In this document: one piece after another, positions 23,733 through 31,420 of the stretch
Numbering within the stretch: position 1 is the first letter of the stretch
Layout of the letters: each line of letters starts with the position of its first letter
NCBI GenBank assembly: GCA_022827185.1
Contig: JAJDTM010000014.1
Coordinates: 1 to 34,720 of the forward strand
Direction of reading: 5' to 3'
DNA: 34,720 nucleotides
Source: Candidatus Poribacteria bacterium
Lineage (GTDB): Bacteria; Poribacteria; WGA-4E; WGA-3G
Translations under genes and position numbers: made by a program
Notes under the pieces: generated by a model
The model's input: the letters and a program-made list of their open reading frames with translations, nothing else
Databases searched by the model: none
Told to the model about the DNA's origin: nothing

Positions 23733-24458
23733 TTAATCCTTTTTATGCCACATCCGCTCAAAGTTATCTTGCGGTGCAAAACCTAAGATACGTTTCGTTT
23801 TGACATTCGAGAACTGCTGATGCGGTAGATCTGCGAAGATATTGAAAATCTCACAGCGCGAAGGGAGTTCTGCCAGATCAATCTCCAAACCCAATCGGAA
23901 CGCTTCACCTGCATCCCGCCAACTAACGGAAAACGGGTTGAGATCGGTGCCTTCTGCGGTGTCCTCGTGCTCTCGGAAACTAAGGAACAGATAGCAGAGA
24001 ACATAGATGTCGTAATGCTCGGTGAAGACCTTACAGATTTCTTGCCCTAACCCTTTCGTCAATGGATAGAGTCCGGTGCTCGTGTGGGGTGGAACATCCG
24101 GATTAATTTCATAATCGTAGGTCGTATAATCATCACCTTGAATCGTGAAATGCGGTCCGGTGTTGATGACACGGGGGATACCGTGTTCGACAGCGGCGCG
24201 CATCATGTTATAACACCCACGCGTACTGACATCAAAAGCCAGTTGTCCGTCGTGTCGTAGCACAGAACAGTTGAGAATGGCATCCATTCCTTCGGCGGCG
24301 CGCATGACCTGATCCAATGAACCGACATCAATGTGCATCGATTCGTGTTTTGTCTCAATATCGTTGATGTCTGTAACGCGTAGTGTATAATAAGGCTCCA
24401 ACGCCTTGACGACATGCGGTCCAAGATAACCGTTACCGCCTAAAATGAGAACTTTCAC
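23733..24458 (-). CDS. NAD-dependent epimerase/dehydratase-like protein (short, active-site motif kept)
   Basis: A 241-residue extended-SDR-like protein. The start is the GTG at 24458 with GGAGG 6 bases before it; the longer reading to 24500 lies inside the upstream gene. The nucleotide loop VLILGGNGYLGPHV has the G-x-x-G-x-x-G pattern and Y-P-L-T-K is the Y-x-x-x-K active site. It is about 70 residues shorter than full GalE-type enzymes, mostly in the C-terminal substrate-binding part. The upstream epimerase gene stops one base before this GTG, so the two are translationally coupled and may form a heteromer. The substrate is unknown. Confidence 0.8.
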   Translation of the reverse strand: MKVLILGGNGYLGPHVVKALEPYYTLRVTDINDIETKHESMHIDVGSLDQVMRAAEGMDAILNCSVLRHDGQLAFDVSTRGCYNMMRAAVEHGIPRVINTGPHFTIQGDDYTTYDYEINPDVPPHTSTGLYPLTKGLGQEICKVFTEHYDIYVLCYLFLSFREHEDTAEGTDLNPFSVSWRDAGEAFRLGLEIDLAELPSRCEIFNIFADLPHQQFSNVKTKRILGFAPQDNFERMWHKKD

Positions 24459-24459
24459 G

Positions 24460-25179
24460 TTACGCCTCCTTTGCCTGTGATGGCACGAATTGCGGTTCAA
24501 ATTTCAGATGTCCCTTGGCTTTCCCAATCGAGAAACGGGCACCCGGAAACTCTGACTGGATATGAAAGATTTGCCACGGCGAAGCGGATTCCAGCGCGCC
24601 TTGGAAAGCAGCAACTGCATCGTTCATCTCAAGCCACATGGCATCGGACTCGGCGGTTGCTGCGGCATCAGCAGTGATGAGATTACCGAGACGGAGGCAT
24701 GTCACGTTGATTTTACCTTCGCGACCGAATTCTCTGCACGTGAACTCACCGAGGTGCTTTGAAAGCACAAAACTATCGACGGACGGACGGGGTCGCCAAC
24801 TCTCTGTGACCGTCCAGTCTTCACCGTGTTGCTCGAAGAGACGAAGTGTGCTTGCGTAAATAGCATGTTTCACACCCTCTGCCGATGCTGCCATCAGTAG
24901 GTTATAGGTGCAGCGCGTCTGGTAGTCAATCGCATAATTATCTGGCTGATCGGCTTCAGCAAGGCGTTGCGACGGTACTTCGGCGATGTGGATAATAGCA
25001 TCCATGCCGCGGACGAGTTCGTTGGTTGACTCGTCGTGTCCAAGTTCGCTTTGCACGAACGTTCCTTCAACATTTTCAACAGGATACAACTCTGTTAAGT
25101 GGAGCGTATGTGTTTCCGCCAACGCCCCTGCTACATTGCGCGCCAGTTCTGAACCAGCGGAGGTAATCAAAATATTCAT
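24460..25179 (-). CDS. Degenerate NAD-dependent epimerase-like protein
   Basis: A 239-residue extended-SDR-like protein, MNILITSAGSELARNVAGAL. The usual T-G-x-x-G-x-x-G loop reads T-S-A-G-S-E-L-A, with at least one glycine lost. The expected Y-x-x-x-K is F-V-L-S-K (SFVLSKHLGE), so the catalytic tyrosine is a phenylalanine. DAIIHIAEVPS and HAIYASTLRLF match the family's core strands. It may be non-catalytic or have changed chemistry. Its stop lies one base before the GTG of a second, better conserved epimerase; a catalytic/non-catalytic pair is a reasonable inference. No clear Shine-Dalgarno precedes the ATG. Confidence 0.75.
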   Translation of the reverse strand: MNILITSAGSELARNVAGALAETHTLHLTELYPVENVEGTFVQSELGHDESTNELVRGMDAIIHIAEVPSQRLAEADQPDNYAIDYQTRCTYNLLMAASAEGVKHAIYASTLRLFEQHGEDWTVTESWRPRPSVDSFVLSKHLGEFTCREFGREGKINVTCLRLGNLITADAAATAESDAMWLEMNDAVAAFQGALESASPWQIFHIQSEFPGARFSIGKAKGHLKFEPQFVPSQAKEA

Positions 25180-25307
25180 ATTTTTAAATATTAGGTTTTT
25201 GCTCCGATTTTTCCGTAAATCGGGTTTCCGACGTGCGTAAACAACATCGGAGGCGTTAAAGGTTTAAGGACTTATGAGTGCTTGAAAAAATCATCTGTGA
25301 ACTGCGT

Positions 25308-25715
25308 CTACAAAGCCTCTCGAATCTTTGCTGCAATGTTGCCGATTTCTTCCATATCACCCTCACTCGGCCGCCACGGTAACCGAAGTGGGTCGCTTTC
25401 CCATCGCGGGATTAGGTGCAAATGGAAATGGAAAACGGTTTGAAACCCTGCGGCTTCATTCGACTGAAAGAGGTTCATCCCATCAGGGTTCAATGCCGTT
25501 CGGATCGCGTTTGCGATTGGAATCGCGGCTTGCATAATTTTGCTGCCAACCTCTGTGGGCATATCAAAGATATTTCGATAGTGCTGTTTCGGTATCACGA
25601 GGGTATGCCCCGGGTTTGCTGGGGCAATATCCATAAACGCGAAGACGTGCTCATCTTCATATACTTTGGCTGCCGGAATCTCACCAGCGACAATTGCACA
25701 AAAGAGACAATCCAT
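25308..25715 (-). CDS. HIT-family nucleotide-binding hydrolase
   Basis: A 135-residue histidine-triad protein: H96-F-H98-L-H100-L-I-P-R-W is the signature, preceded by NPGHTLVIPKQHY, another conserved HIT block. C3-x-x-C6 with H45 is the zinc site seen in many bacterial HIT proteins of the Hint/HinT group. Members hydrolyse nucleoside phosphoramidates or dinucleotide polyphosphates in the cytosol. AAGGAAG lies about 7 bases before the ATG, and a promoter with TTGATT-17-TAAAAT lies just upstream. The gene diverges from the lipoprotein gene. Confidence 0.93.
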   Translation of the reverse strand: MDCLFCAIVAGEIPAAKVYEDEHVFAFMDIAPANPGHTLVIPKQHYRNIFDMPTEVGSKIMQAAIPIANAIRTALNPDGMNLFQSNEAAGFQTVFHFHLHLIPRWESDPLRLPWRPSEGDMEEIGNIAAKIREAL

Positions 25716-25748
25716 TACGTTGCTTCCTTACACTAAATCTTGACAGCC

Positions 25749-25777
25749 ATTTTAGCAAATTTGGTGCAGAAAATCAA
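25749..25777 (-). promoter_or_regulatory. Sigma-70-like promoter of the HIT gene
   Basis: On the minus strand TTGATT (25777-25772), a 17-base spacer, and TAAAAT (25754-25749). The leader would be about 27 bases with the AAGGAAG ribosome site inside it. Confidence 0.55.
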
Positions 25778-25787
25778 CTGGAAAAGG

Positions 25788-25817
25788 TTGAAATTTTCTC
25801 GGCAAATCCGTTAGAAT
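25788..25817 (+). promoter_or_regulatory. Sigma-70-like promoter of the lipoprotein gene
   Basis: TTGAAA (25788-25793), an 18-base spacer, and TAGAAT (25812-25817), 55 bases before the lipoprotein ATG. It is divergent from the HIT promoter, the two -35 boxes lying 10 bases apart. Confidence 0.55.
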
Positions 25818-25872
25818 GAATAGGACACTTTCAGGAAACAATCCCAACCGATACCCAAAAGAGGAAATATCA

Positions 25873-26511
25873 ATGAAAAACCTCCGTACCCTTCTATTCA
25901 TAATACTATTTGGTACTTTTGCGAGCACTCTTCTCTTTTCAGGCTGCGCTAAAAAATCTACCACGGTTAGAAAACCCGAAGTGCGCTCTGAAGATGGCAA
26001 AACTGCTCATCTGTCCACAAGTAAAAGCGCGAAGGCAAAGAAACCGAAAGAAGATTTTATTATCGGGTTCAATCCGTTCAAGGACGATCCAGATAACCCC
26101 AGTCCACACAACCCACTTGTAAAGAAGTTTGGGGACATCCCGCAAGTTCGGACCTATATACGGCTACAACGCAAGTATTTAAGTGGGAAACCGCTGACAA
26201 TTGATGAAGCGATTGACCTGTTTGCTGCAGAGCATCACTTGTATCAATGGCAACCAACGAAAAGGTGGCTAAATTATTTCAAAAAGCGTAAAAAGGAGTT
26301 AGCAAAGCGCGGGAAGTTAGACGAATTTGAATGGAAATATACTGGATCAACATCCACCGATTATACTCGGAAGGGCTATACGCTCAAAACACATACCCAT
26401 CCGGATGGCAGCAAAACCATATACGATTCGCGTGTGGAAGGTGTGATAGAGGTCCCACCACAAGCGAAATCGCCGTACGTGGACGAGGCGGATAATAATG
26501 AAAAACCTTAG
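25873..26511 (+). CDS. Lipoprotein of unknown function
   Basis: A 212-residue predicted lipoprotein. The start at 25873 follows GAGGAAA and begins MKNLRTLLFIILFGTFASTL with lipobox L-F-S-G-C25, so Cys25 would be lipidated; the ORF is open further up to 25816, but that part overlaps the promoter. The mature protein is rich in Lys (about 26-60), then has a helical stretch with TIDEAIDLFAAEHHLYQW (about 107-124) and an R/K-rich segment. It ends with HTHPDGSKTIYDSRVEG, which looks like a short beta hairpin. I recognise no family. Confidence 0.75.
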   Translation: MKNLRTLLFIILFGTFASTLLFSGCAKKSTTVRKPEVRSEDGKTAHLSTSKSAKAKKPKEDFIIGFNPFKDDPDNPSPHNPLVKKFGDIPQVRTYIRLQRKYLSGKPLTIDEAIDLFAAEHHLYQWQPTKRWLNYFKKRKKELAKRGKLDEFEWKYTGSTSTDYTRKGYTLKTHTHPDGSKTIYDSRVEGVIEVPPQAKSPYVDEADNNEKP

Positions 26512-26552
26512 CAGGCGTATTAGAGTTGCCTATAGGCAGCTTTCATCCTGAT

Positions 26553-26576
26553 CGACTTAAGTTAAGCTTAAAGTCG
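26553..26576. repeat. Hairpin downstream of the lipoprotein gene
   Basis: CGACTTAAG (26553-26561), loop TTAAG, CTTAAAGTCG (26567-26576), with one bulged base. It starts 42 bases after the lipoprotein stop. No T-tract follows, so it is not a standard intrinsic terminator. Confidence 0.4.
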
Positions 26577-26648
26577 CACTGCGTCAGGAAGTAATTTTGG
26601 GTGTGTTTTTTAGTAGACTACAGGATCTGCTGCAGCATGCCTTGTCTG

Positions 26649-26834
26649 TTATTTTCGTTTTGGAAGGGCATTAATAGCATACCATAGCAGCGTTGCAAAC
26701 GTGCGGTGTTCGTGATTTTCTGACCGCGAGCGTCTATAGTGATTACTACCGTGCCTGCATCCCATGGCGTTATAGAGTGTAGTTTTTTTGACTCTCATCA
26801 ATTTTAAGGCTTTCAAAGCCGCTAATTTTGGCAT
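26649..26834 (-). CDS. Possible 61-residue basic protein
   Basis: The ATG at 26834 is preceded by GGAGG with an 8-base gap, a better site than many genes here have. The product (MPKLAALKALKLMRVKKTTL, then a His/Arg/Ser-rich C-terminal half ending INALPKRK) is strongly basic. I recognise no family. It may be a real small protein or the tail of a decayed mobile-element gene fused to a fortuitous start. Confidence 0.3.
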   Translation of the reverse strand: MPKLAALKALKLMRVKKTTLYNAMGCRHGSNHYRRSRSENHEHRTFATLLWYAINALPKRK

Positions 26835-27059
26835 TGCTCAATCCTCCAAATGTTCCAATTTGTAGAATTTAACGGAAAAAAAGCAGATCGGGTACAAATA
26901 TAGGCGTGGAAATCCACACCTGTTGACCTATCACCATAAAACTACGAACAGTCTCTAAATATTGTGTTCAGACGCATAACAACAGAAAAGGTTTAGGCAA
27001 TATCACATTATCAATCTTAGGGGCAGCCACTTTTCCTGTCGTCATATAGTTCTTTCTTT

Positions 27060-28025
27060 TTAGTACCACATCGCTTTATTAACGACGTTTTTCAACGGCG
27101 CGCCTTCAGCGAACCGACGTGCGTTTTCCAAGAAAAGCTCGAACCGCCGTCCCTCAATGTTCTCTGCATCTTTGACAGCGATATGCGGTGTTATCAACAC
27201 ATTCGGTAACTGCCACAACAGGCTTTCGGCAGGCAAGGGTTCAATTTCAAACACATCCAAGCCGCACCCCGCAATGACACCCTGTTCAAGTGCCGAAACG
27301 AGGTCAGCAAGTTTTGTCGTCTTGCCGCGTCCGATATTGATAAAGTAAGCGGTGTTTTTCATCAGGGAAAATCGCCCTTCGTGCCACATTCCTTCGGTTT
27401 CGGGTGTATGCGGTGTCGTGGTTATCACAAAATCGGCGAGCGGAAGGAGTGTGTCGAGTTCGGTGGGATCGTGTTTCTCTACAAAATCGGCCTCATATTC
27501 CCAGCGCGCGTCAACACCGATCACTTTCATCCCGAACGCGTTACAGAGACGTGCGGTTTCATGTCCGATCCCACCAACACCGACAATCAGTGCAGTCGCC
27601 TGAGCGAGGTCGATGTATCCACTTTTGCGGGCATCTTTGCTCCAGACCCCTTCACGTTGTGCGTCCATATAATAGGGCAATCCACGCGAAAGTGCAAGCA
27701 CGAACATCATGATATGCTGTGCGATATGGTCGTTATAGATACCGCGCGGGTTACAGACGACAACAGGATGTTCAATCAGTGCGGGATAATAATAGCCGGG
27801 GAAGGGCCCCGCGGCAGGGTTCTGTAGCCATTGGAGGTTTTTCGCTAACGGTAGTTGTTCAGGGGACACCCAACCGTAGACAGCATCTGCATCGGGAAGG
27901 TGTTCCGCGACTGCGTCGTCCGTCTCTGGCAAGACAACGGTGTATGCGGGTAATTCGTTGTGAAGGCGTTCAGCCCATTCGTGTGATTCCGCATTCTGCG
28001 GCGGCATGATTATGAGTTTTGGCAC
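27060..28025 (-). CDS. D-isomer-specific 2-hydroxyacid dehydrogenase
   Basis: A 321-residue NAD(P)-dependent dehydrogenase. The start is a GTG at 28025 with AAGGA about 8 bases before it. The Rossmann loop is G149-V-G-G-I-G154, and the catalytic triad is R233 (INIGRGK), E262 (DVFEIEPLP) and H281 (ITPHIA). The N-terminal part (DAVYGWVSPEQLP, WLQNPAAGP) resembles the glyoxylate/hydroxypyruvate reductase-like branch. The substrate is likely a small 2-keto acid. It converges with the lipoprotein gene and has no obvious operon partner. Confidence 0.92.
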   Translation of the reverse strand: MPKLIIMPPQNAESHEWAERLHNELPAYTVVLPETDDAVAEHLPDADAVYGWVSPEQLPLAKNLQWLQNPAAGPFPGYYYPALIEHPVVVCNPRGIYNDHIAQHIMMFVLALSRGLPYYMDAQREGVWSKDARKSGYIDLAQATALIVGVGGIGHETARLCNAFGMKVIGVDARWEYEADFVEKHDPTELDTLLPLADFVITTTPHTPETEGMWHEGRFSLMKNTAYFINIGRGKTTKLADLVSALEQGVIAGCGLDVFEIEPLPAESLLWQLPNVLITPHIAVKDAENIEGRRFELFLENARRFAEGAPLKNVVNKAMWY

Positions 28026-28160
28026 AGTATCAGTCCTTGGGGGTTATATGATTTTTCATTATTTTCGCTTGCAATTTACACGGAAAATATGTTATGATTC
28101 GGTATGTTAGCCCCGATTACCATGTTGGAAACCGTTCTCGACAGGAGACTAATCTATTTT

Positions 28161-28397
28161 TTACTTAACCCAACTAATGATGAGTCCGATGAGGCTTCCA
28201 ATACCAACGACAATACTAATACCGATGGCAAGGTTCGCGCGGTGCGTTGACGCTAACTCAGAACGCCCTTCCATTTTTCCCTTTATCCAACCTACGTCCT
28301 GCTCAAGTGAACCAAGGCGATCATTCACGCGCTCAAGACGAGCATCCACGCGCTCCATCCAACTCAAGACAAGTTTTTGGAATTCTTGATTATCCAT
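28161..28397 (-). CDS. Small coiled-coil protein with C-terminal membrane anchor
   Basis: A 78-residue protein. AAGGAG lies 6 bases before the ATG and a good promoter lies upstream. Residues 5-45 are a coiled coil (ERVDARLERVNDRLGSLEQD with heptad spacing) and 53-75 are a single membrane segment (NLAIGISIVVGIGSLIGLII). The shape resembles small haemolysin XhlA-like or DUF1640-type tail-anchored proteins, whose function is mostly unknown. It stands alone. Confidence 0.75.
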   Translation of the reverse strand: MDNQEFQKLVLSWMERVDARLERVNDRLGSLEQDVGWIKGKMEGRSELASTHRANLAIGISIVVGIGSLIGLIISWVK

Positions 28398-28444
28398 GTG
28401 TAACTCCTTTATATGACCGAAAACCTAAAACGAACGCTATCAGA

Positions 28445-28473
28445 ATTTTAGCACAATTTCATGAAAATGCCAA
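28445..28473 (-). promoter_or_regulatory. Sigma-70-like promoter of the small coiled-coil gene
   Basis: On the minus strand TTGGCA (28473-28468), a 17-base spacer, and TAAAAT (28450-28445), each a 5/6 match. The leader would be about 40 bases. Confidence 0.65.
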
Positions 28474-28549
28474 ATTTTTTCCTATATCTCGGCAGATCCA
28501 TTCAATTTCAAGAAATTATTGGGTTTCACGTCCTTTTTTTTAAGGATCC

Positions 28550-28583
28550 GGTTCGGTTAGGAAACCGAACCTACCGGGCCTGG
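28550..28583. repeat. Short hairpin repeat with CTACCGGG tail (copy 4)
   Basis: GGTTCGGTT (28550-28558), loop AGGA, AACCGAACC (28563-28571), then TACCGGGCCTGG. It is a perfect 9-bp stem. Compared with the copy at 2374, the stem has changed on both sides so that pairing is kept, and the tail is almost the same. Confidence 0.65.
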
Positions 28584-28656
28584 GGGTGGAAATTCGATCG
28601 AAAAATGGATAATTGAATGCCTCTGATATCTCGGTGAAAACGGAAAGACGTGATTT

Positions 28657-30036
28657 ATGGAAACCCCCTTAAAAATTAACTTTGACAAAGGCACCCTCAT
28701 CTTACAGAACGTTCCAGAGGCACTCGAATCGCAGCTGCCGGACCTCCTTTGGGACGAGCGCACCCTCACCTTTCGCGCCCCCGCCTACCGCTATCGGAAG
28801 ATTGTCTCGCAATTGCGCGCACACGACATTCCATATCAAGATACAGCACGGCAATTCACAATAGAACCCTTCACGCATCAAAAAGTGATTTCACCTTATC
28901 CCTATCAAACCGAAGCGATTGACGCATGGCACGCCAACGGCAAACGCGGGGTCGTAAGTCTCCCTACGGGTGCCGGTAAGACCTTCATCGCAATCCTACT
29001 CATCGCTGAGACGCAACGTCCGACACTCGTGCATGTCCCGACGATTGATCTCATGCACCAGTGGTATACGGTGTTAACAGAACACTTCGGACAAGAGATC
29101 GGACTTTATGGCGGCGGTCAGCACGAATTGCGAGATATTACGGTAACGACCTATCAATCTGCTGTTATGCACGCGCCGCATTACGGCAACCGGTTCGGTT
29201 TCGCTATTTTTGACGAATGTCATCATCTGCCTGGGGAACAGTATCAATATGCCGCAATCAGTAGTATCGCGCCTTTTCGGTTGGGGTTAACAGCGACACC
29301 TGAACGCGTTGATGGAAAAGAGAGCCGTCTCTATGCGCTCGTCGGTGAATGTTGTTATGAAGCGAAGGTACAGGAACTCTCTGGGAAAACGCTCTCTGAG
29401 TACCGTGTCGTGACGATTGCAGTCGAGATGGGAGACACAGAACGGGTACAGTATGAGGCGGCGCGTCAAACTTACTTAGGCTTTCTCAAGCAGGCGAAAA
29501 TTAATATGGGTACCCCGCGCGGATGGCATACATTTCTCTGGAAAGCATCACAAAGCGAAGCGGGACGTGCCGCTTTCAAAGCGTATCTCACGCAGAAACA
29601 GCTCAGTTTTGCCTCTACCACAAAACAGGAATGGGTGTGGAAACTGATCCAGCGGCACCGCGGCGATCGGATTCTCATTTTTACACAAGATAACGACACG
29701 GCATATCAGCTCGGCACGCGTTTTTTTCTTCCCGTGCTCACACATCAGACGAAACTCAAGGAGCGGAACGCCTTTTTGAACGGGTTCCGAGACGGCACCT
29801 ATTCTATCTTGGTCACCTCGAAAGTACTCAATGAAGGGGTGGACGTGCCGGAAGCGAATGTCGCTATTATCGTCTCAGGGAGCGGGAGCGTACGGGAGCA
29901 TGTGCAGCGACTCGGACGTATCCTCCGCAAACGCGAGGGCAAACAGGCGGTGCTTTACGAACTCATCTCCAAACAGACCGGCGAACACTTTGTCAATAGA
30001 CGACGCAGACAACACCACGCCTATCAGACCGCTTAA
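28657..30036 (+). CDS. xpb: XPB/Rad25-type SF2 DNA helicase
   Basis: A 459-residue helicase of the XPB branch of superfamily 2, the size of archaeal XPB. The N-terminal ~75 residues look like the compact damage-recognition domain. Motif I is L-P-T-G-A-G-K-T (102-109), motif II is D-E-C-H (186-189), motif III is T-A-T-P (212-215), followed by E-R-V-D-G-K-E in the position of the family's RED-like segment. Domain 2 has ILIFTQDN, SILVTSKVLNEGVDVP and motif VI Q-R-L-G-R-I-L-R. XPB unwinds DNA at repair bubbles. The next gene downstream is a Bax1 nuclease, its known partner in archaea. No clear ribosome site was found near the ATG. Confidence 0.9.
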   Translation: METPLKINFDKGTLILQNVPEALESQLPDLLWDERTLTFRAPAYRYRKIVSQLRAHDIPYQDTARQFTIEPFTHQKVISPYPYQTEAIDAWHANGKRGVVSLPTGAGKTFIAILLIAETQRPTLVHVPTIDLMHQWYTVLTEHFGQEIGLYGGGQHELRDITVTTYQSAVMHAPHYGNRFGFAIFDECHHLPGEQYQYAAISSIAPFRLGLTATPERVDGKESRLYALVGECCYEAKVQELSGKTLSEYRVVTIAVEMGDTERVQYEAARQTYLGFLKQAKINMGTPRGWHTFLWKASQSEAGRAAFKAYLTQKQLSFASTTKQEWVWKLIQRHRGDRILIFTQDNDTAYQLGTRFFLPVLTHQTKLKERNAFLNGFRDGTYSILVTSKVLNEGVDVPEANVAIIVSGSGSVREHVQRLGRILRKREGKQAVLYELISKQTGEHFVNRRRRQHHAYQTA

Positions 30037-30057
30037 AAATTCGTATAGTCTAAAATA

Positions 30058-30099
30058 GCGTAGCTCGCAATGAAGCAGATCGCTTATGGGCGAGTACGC
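30058..30099. other. Imperfect stem-loop in the xpb-bax1 gap
   Basis: GCGTAGCTCGC (30058-30068) pairs with GCGAGTACGC (30090-30099), one bulged base, around a 21-base loop. It lies in the 142-base gap between the two repair genes and might attenuate transcription. Confidence 0.35.
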
Positions 30100-30178
30100 C
30101 GCAAAATAGAGAGCGGATTCGAGAAAACAGTGCTAAAGTCCAAAACTACGTTATTTAACCGCAAGGTATAATTAAAAA

Positions 30179-31402
30179 ATGCTCACCAAAGACCTACTCC
30201 AATATAAAACTAAAAAAGGGCAAATATTGCCACAGTTTGTGAATCCAGCCGATAACCAGTTATTGGCGATTGCTGAGCAATTGATCGCCGTTTTTGAAGC
30301 GTCGCCAGACACGCCACGTGCAACGCTTTTAGAGTCGAGTAAGCAGATCATCGATAGCACACCGGAAGCACCCATCGTCAAACGCGGACTCGAAAAACTC
30401 CTGTTAGACCGGACAGAATTTGATACTGCCCCTAACGAAGAACTGATTGCGTTCCGGCACAAACTCTTTACAGAGACGAGCCGCCTGCTTTCAGAGAACC
30501 AGTTTCAGGACTACGCAGATTATGAATGTGAAGTGTCTCGGATAATGGCAGACGAATCATCTACAGAAGAGACGGCGTTGCGTGCTAAACTCTATGCGGA
30601 TTTACCGAGTTGCCAACCGGTCTTGACATTCAACACCCTTTCCGCCGAACGCTTACTTCACCGCTACAATGCGGCGCAAGTACAAGGGCTGCTGCTGCAT
30701 TGCAACACGCTCACGCTAAAACTCGCCGATTCCATGACAGCTGAACTCCGTCAGTTGTTCAAGTACCTCAGATTCAACCAACTCCTCTCCACAATCCGGA
30801 AAGAAGGAGAACTGTATCATATCACGGTCGACGGACCGCTTAACCTCTTTTATAAAACGAAGCGGTACGGGATGAATCTGGCGAATTTTTTCGTCGCTGT
30901 GCTACATCAACCGAAATGGGAACTCACTGCGGAGATACAATTTCGGAATAAACAGCACTATCTGCTATCCCTTGATGAATCTTGTGGGATCAAGCCGATT
31001 TCTCAACAGTTTCTTGCCTATATTCCCGAAGACATCCAGCTTTTTCAGGCAATGCTTCAAAACAAAACCGACGACTGGCAGATCCGTCCGGGAAGCCAAT
31101 TCCTTCCGTTAGCAGGCGATTTCTATTGCTTCCCCGATTATCAACTCGTCCACAGCAGCGGTGTAGAGACCGCTATTGAGTTATTCCATCCGTGGCATCA
31201 AGGACATCTCATTGCGAGGCTCAATACACTCGCTGAACAGAAAGATGTGTCCCTCATCCTCGGTGTCTCAAAGGAATTGGAGAAAAAACCTTTGATTGCG
31301 GAGGCATTGGAAACATCAACATATTTCGCAGCGTTCGGTTTCACGTTCCGAGATGTCCCGACAATGCGTTCTTTGCTTCCAATCCTGAATTCGCTCGTGT
31401 AG
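30179..31402 (+). CDS. bax1: Bax1/DUF790 nuclease, partner of XPB
   Basis: A 407-residue protein of the DUF790 (PF05626) family. Its archaeal members, called Bax1 (binds archaeal XPB), are structure-specific endonucleases acting with XPB. It begins MLTKDLLQYKTKKGQILPQF and has YNAAQVQGLLLHC (163-175), both family landmarks. The nuclease-like core is F-P-D320-Y-Q-L with E330 and E334 (TAIELFHPW), followed by R347 in H-L-I-A-R-L where the family commonly has a basic residue; this resembles PD-(D/E)xK sites. TATAAT lies at 30167-30172 only 7 bases before the ATG, so a leaderless message is possible as well as read-through from xpb. Confidence 0.88.
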   Translation: MLTKDLLQYKTKKGQILPQFVNPADNQLLAIAEQLIAVFEASPDTPRATLLESSKQIIDSTPEAPIVKRGLEKLLLDRTEFDTAPNEELIAFRHKLFTETSRLLSENQFQDYADYECEVSRIMADESSTEETALRAKLYADLPSCQPVLTFNTLSAERLLHRYNAAQVQGLLLHCNTLTLKLADSMTAELRQLFKYLRFNQLLSTIRKEGELYHITVDGPLNLFYKTKRYGMNLANFFVAVLHQPKWELTAEIQFRNKQHYLLSLDESCGIKPISQQFLAYIPEDIQLFQAMLQNKTDDWQIRPGSQFLPLAGDFYCFPDYQLVHSSGVETAIELFHPWHQGHLIARLNTLAEQKDVSLILGVSKELEKKPLIAEALETSTYFAAFGFTFRDVPTMRSLLPILNSLV

Positions 31403-31420
31403 GGCAGCGTGAAAGATAGA

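Larger units (their letters stand above)
26512..27059. other. Mostly non-coding 548-base gap
   Basis: The gap lies between the lipoprotein gene and the convergent dehydrogenase gene. It contains the hairpin at 26553, a possible small minus-strand ORF (26649-26834) with a good Shine-Dalgarno, and AT-rich DNA from about 26860 on in which I see no gene or strong signal. Confidence 0.6.
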
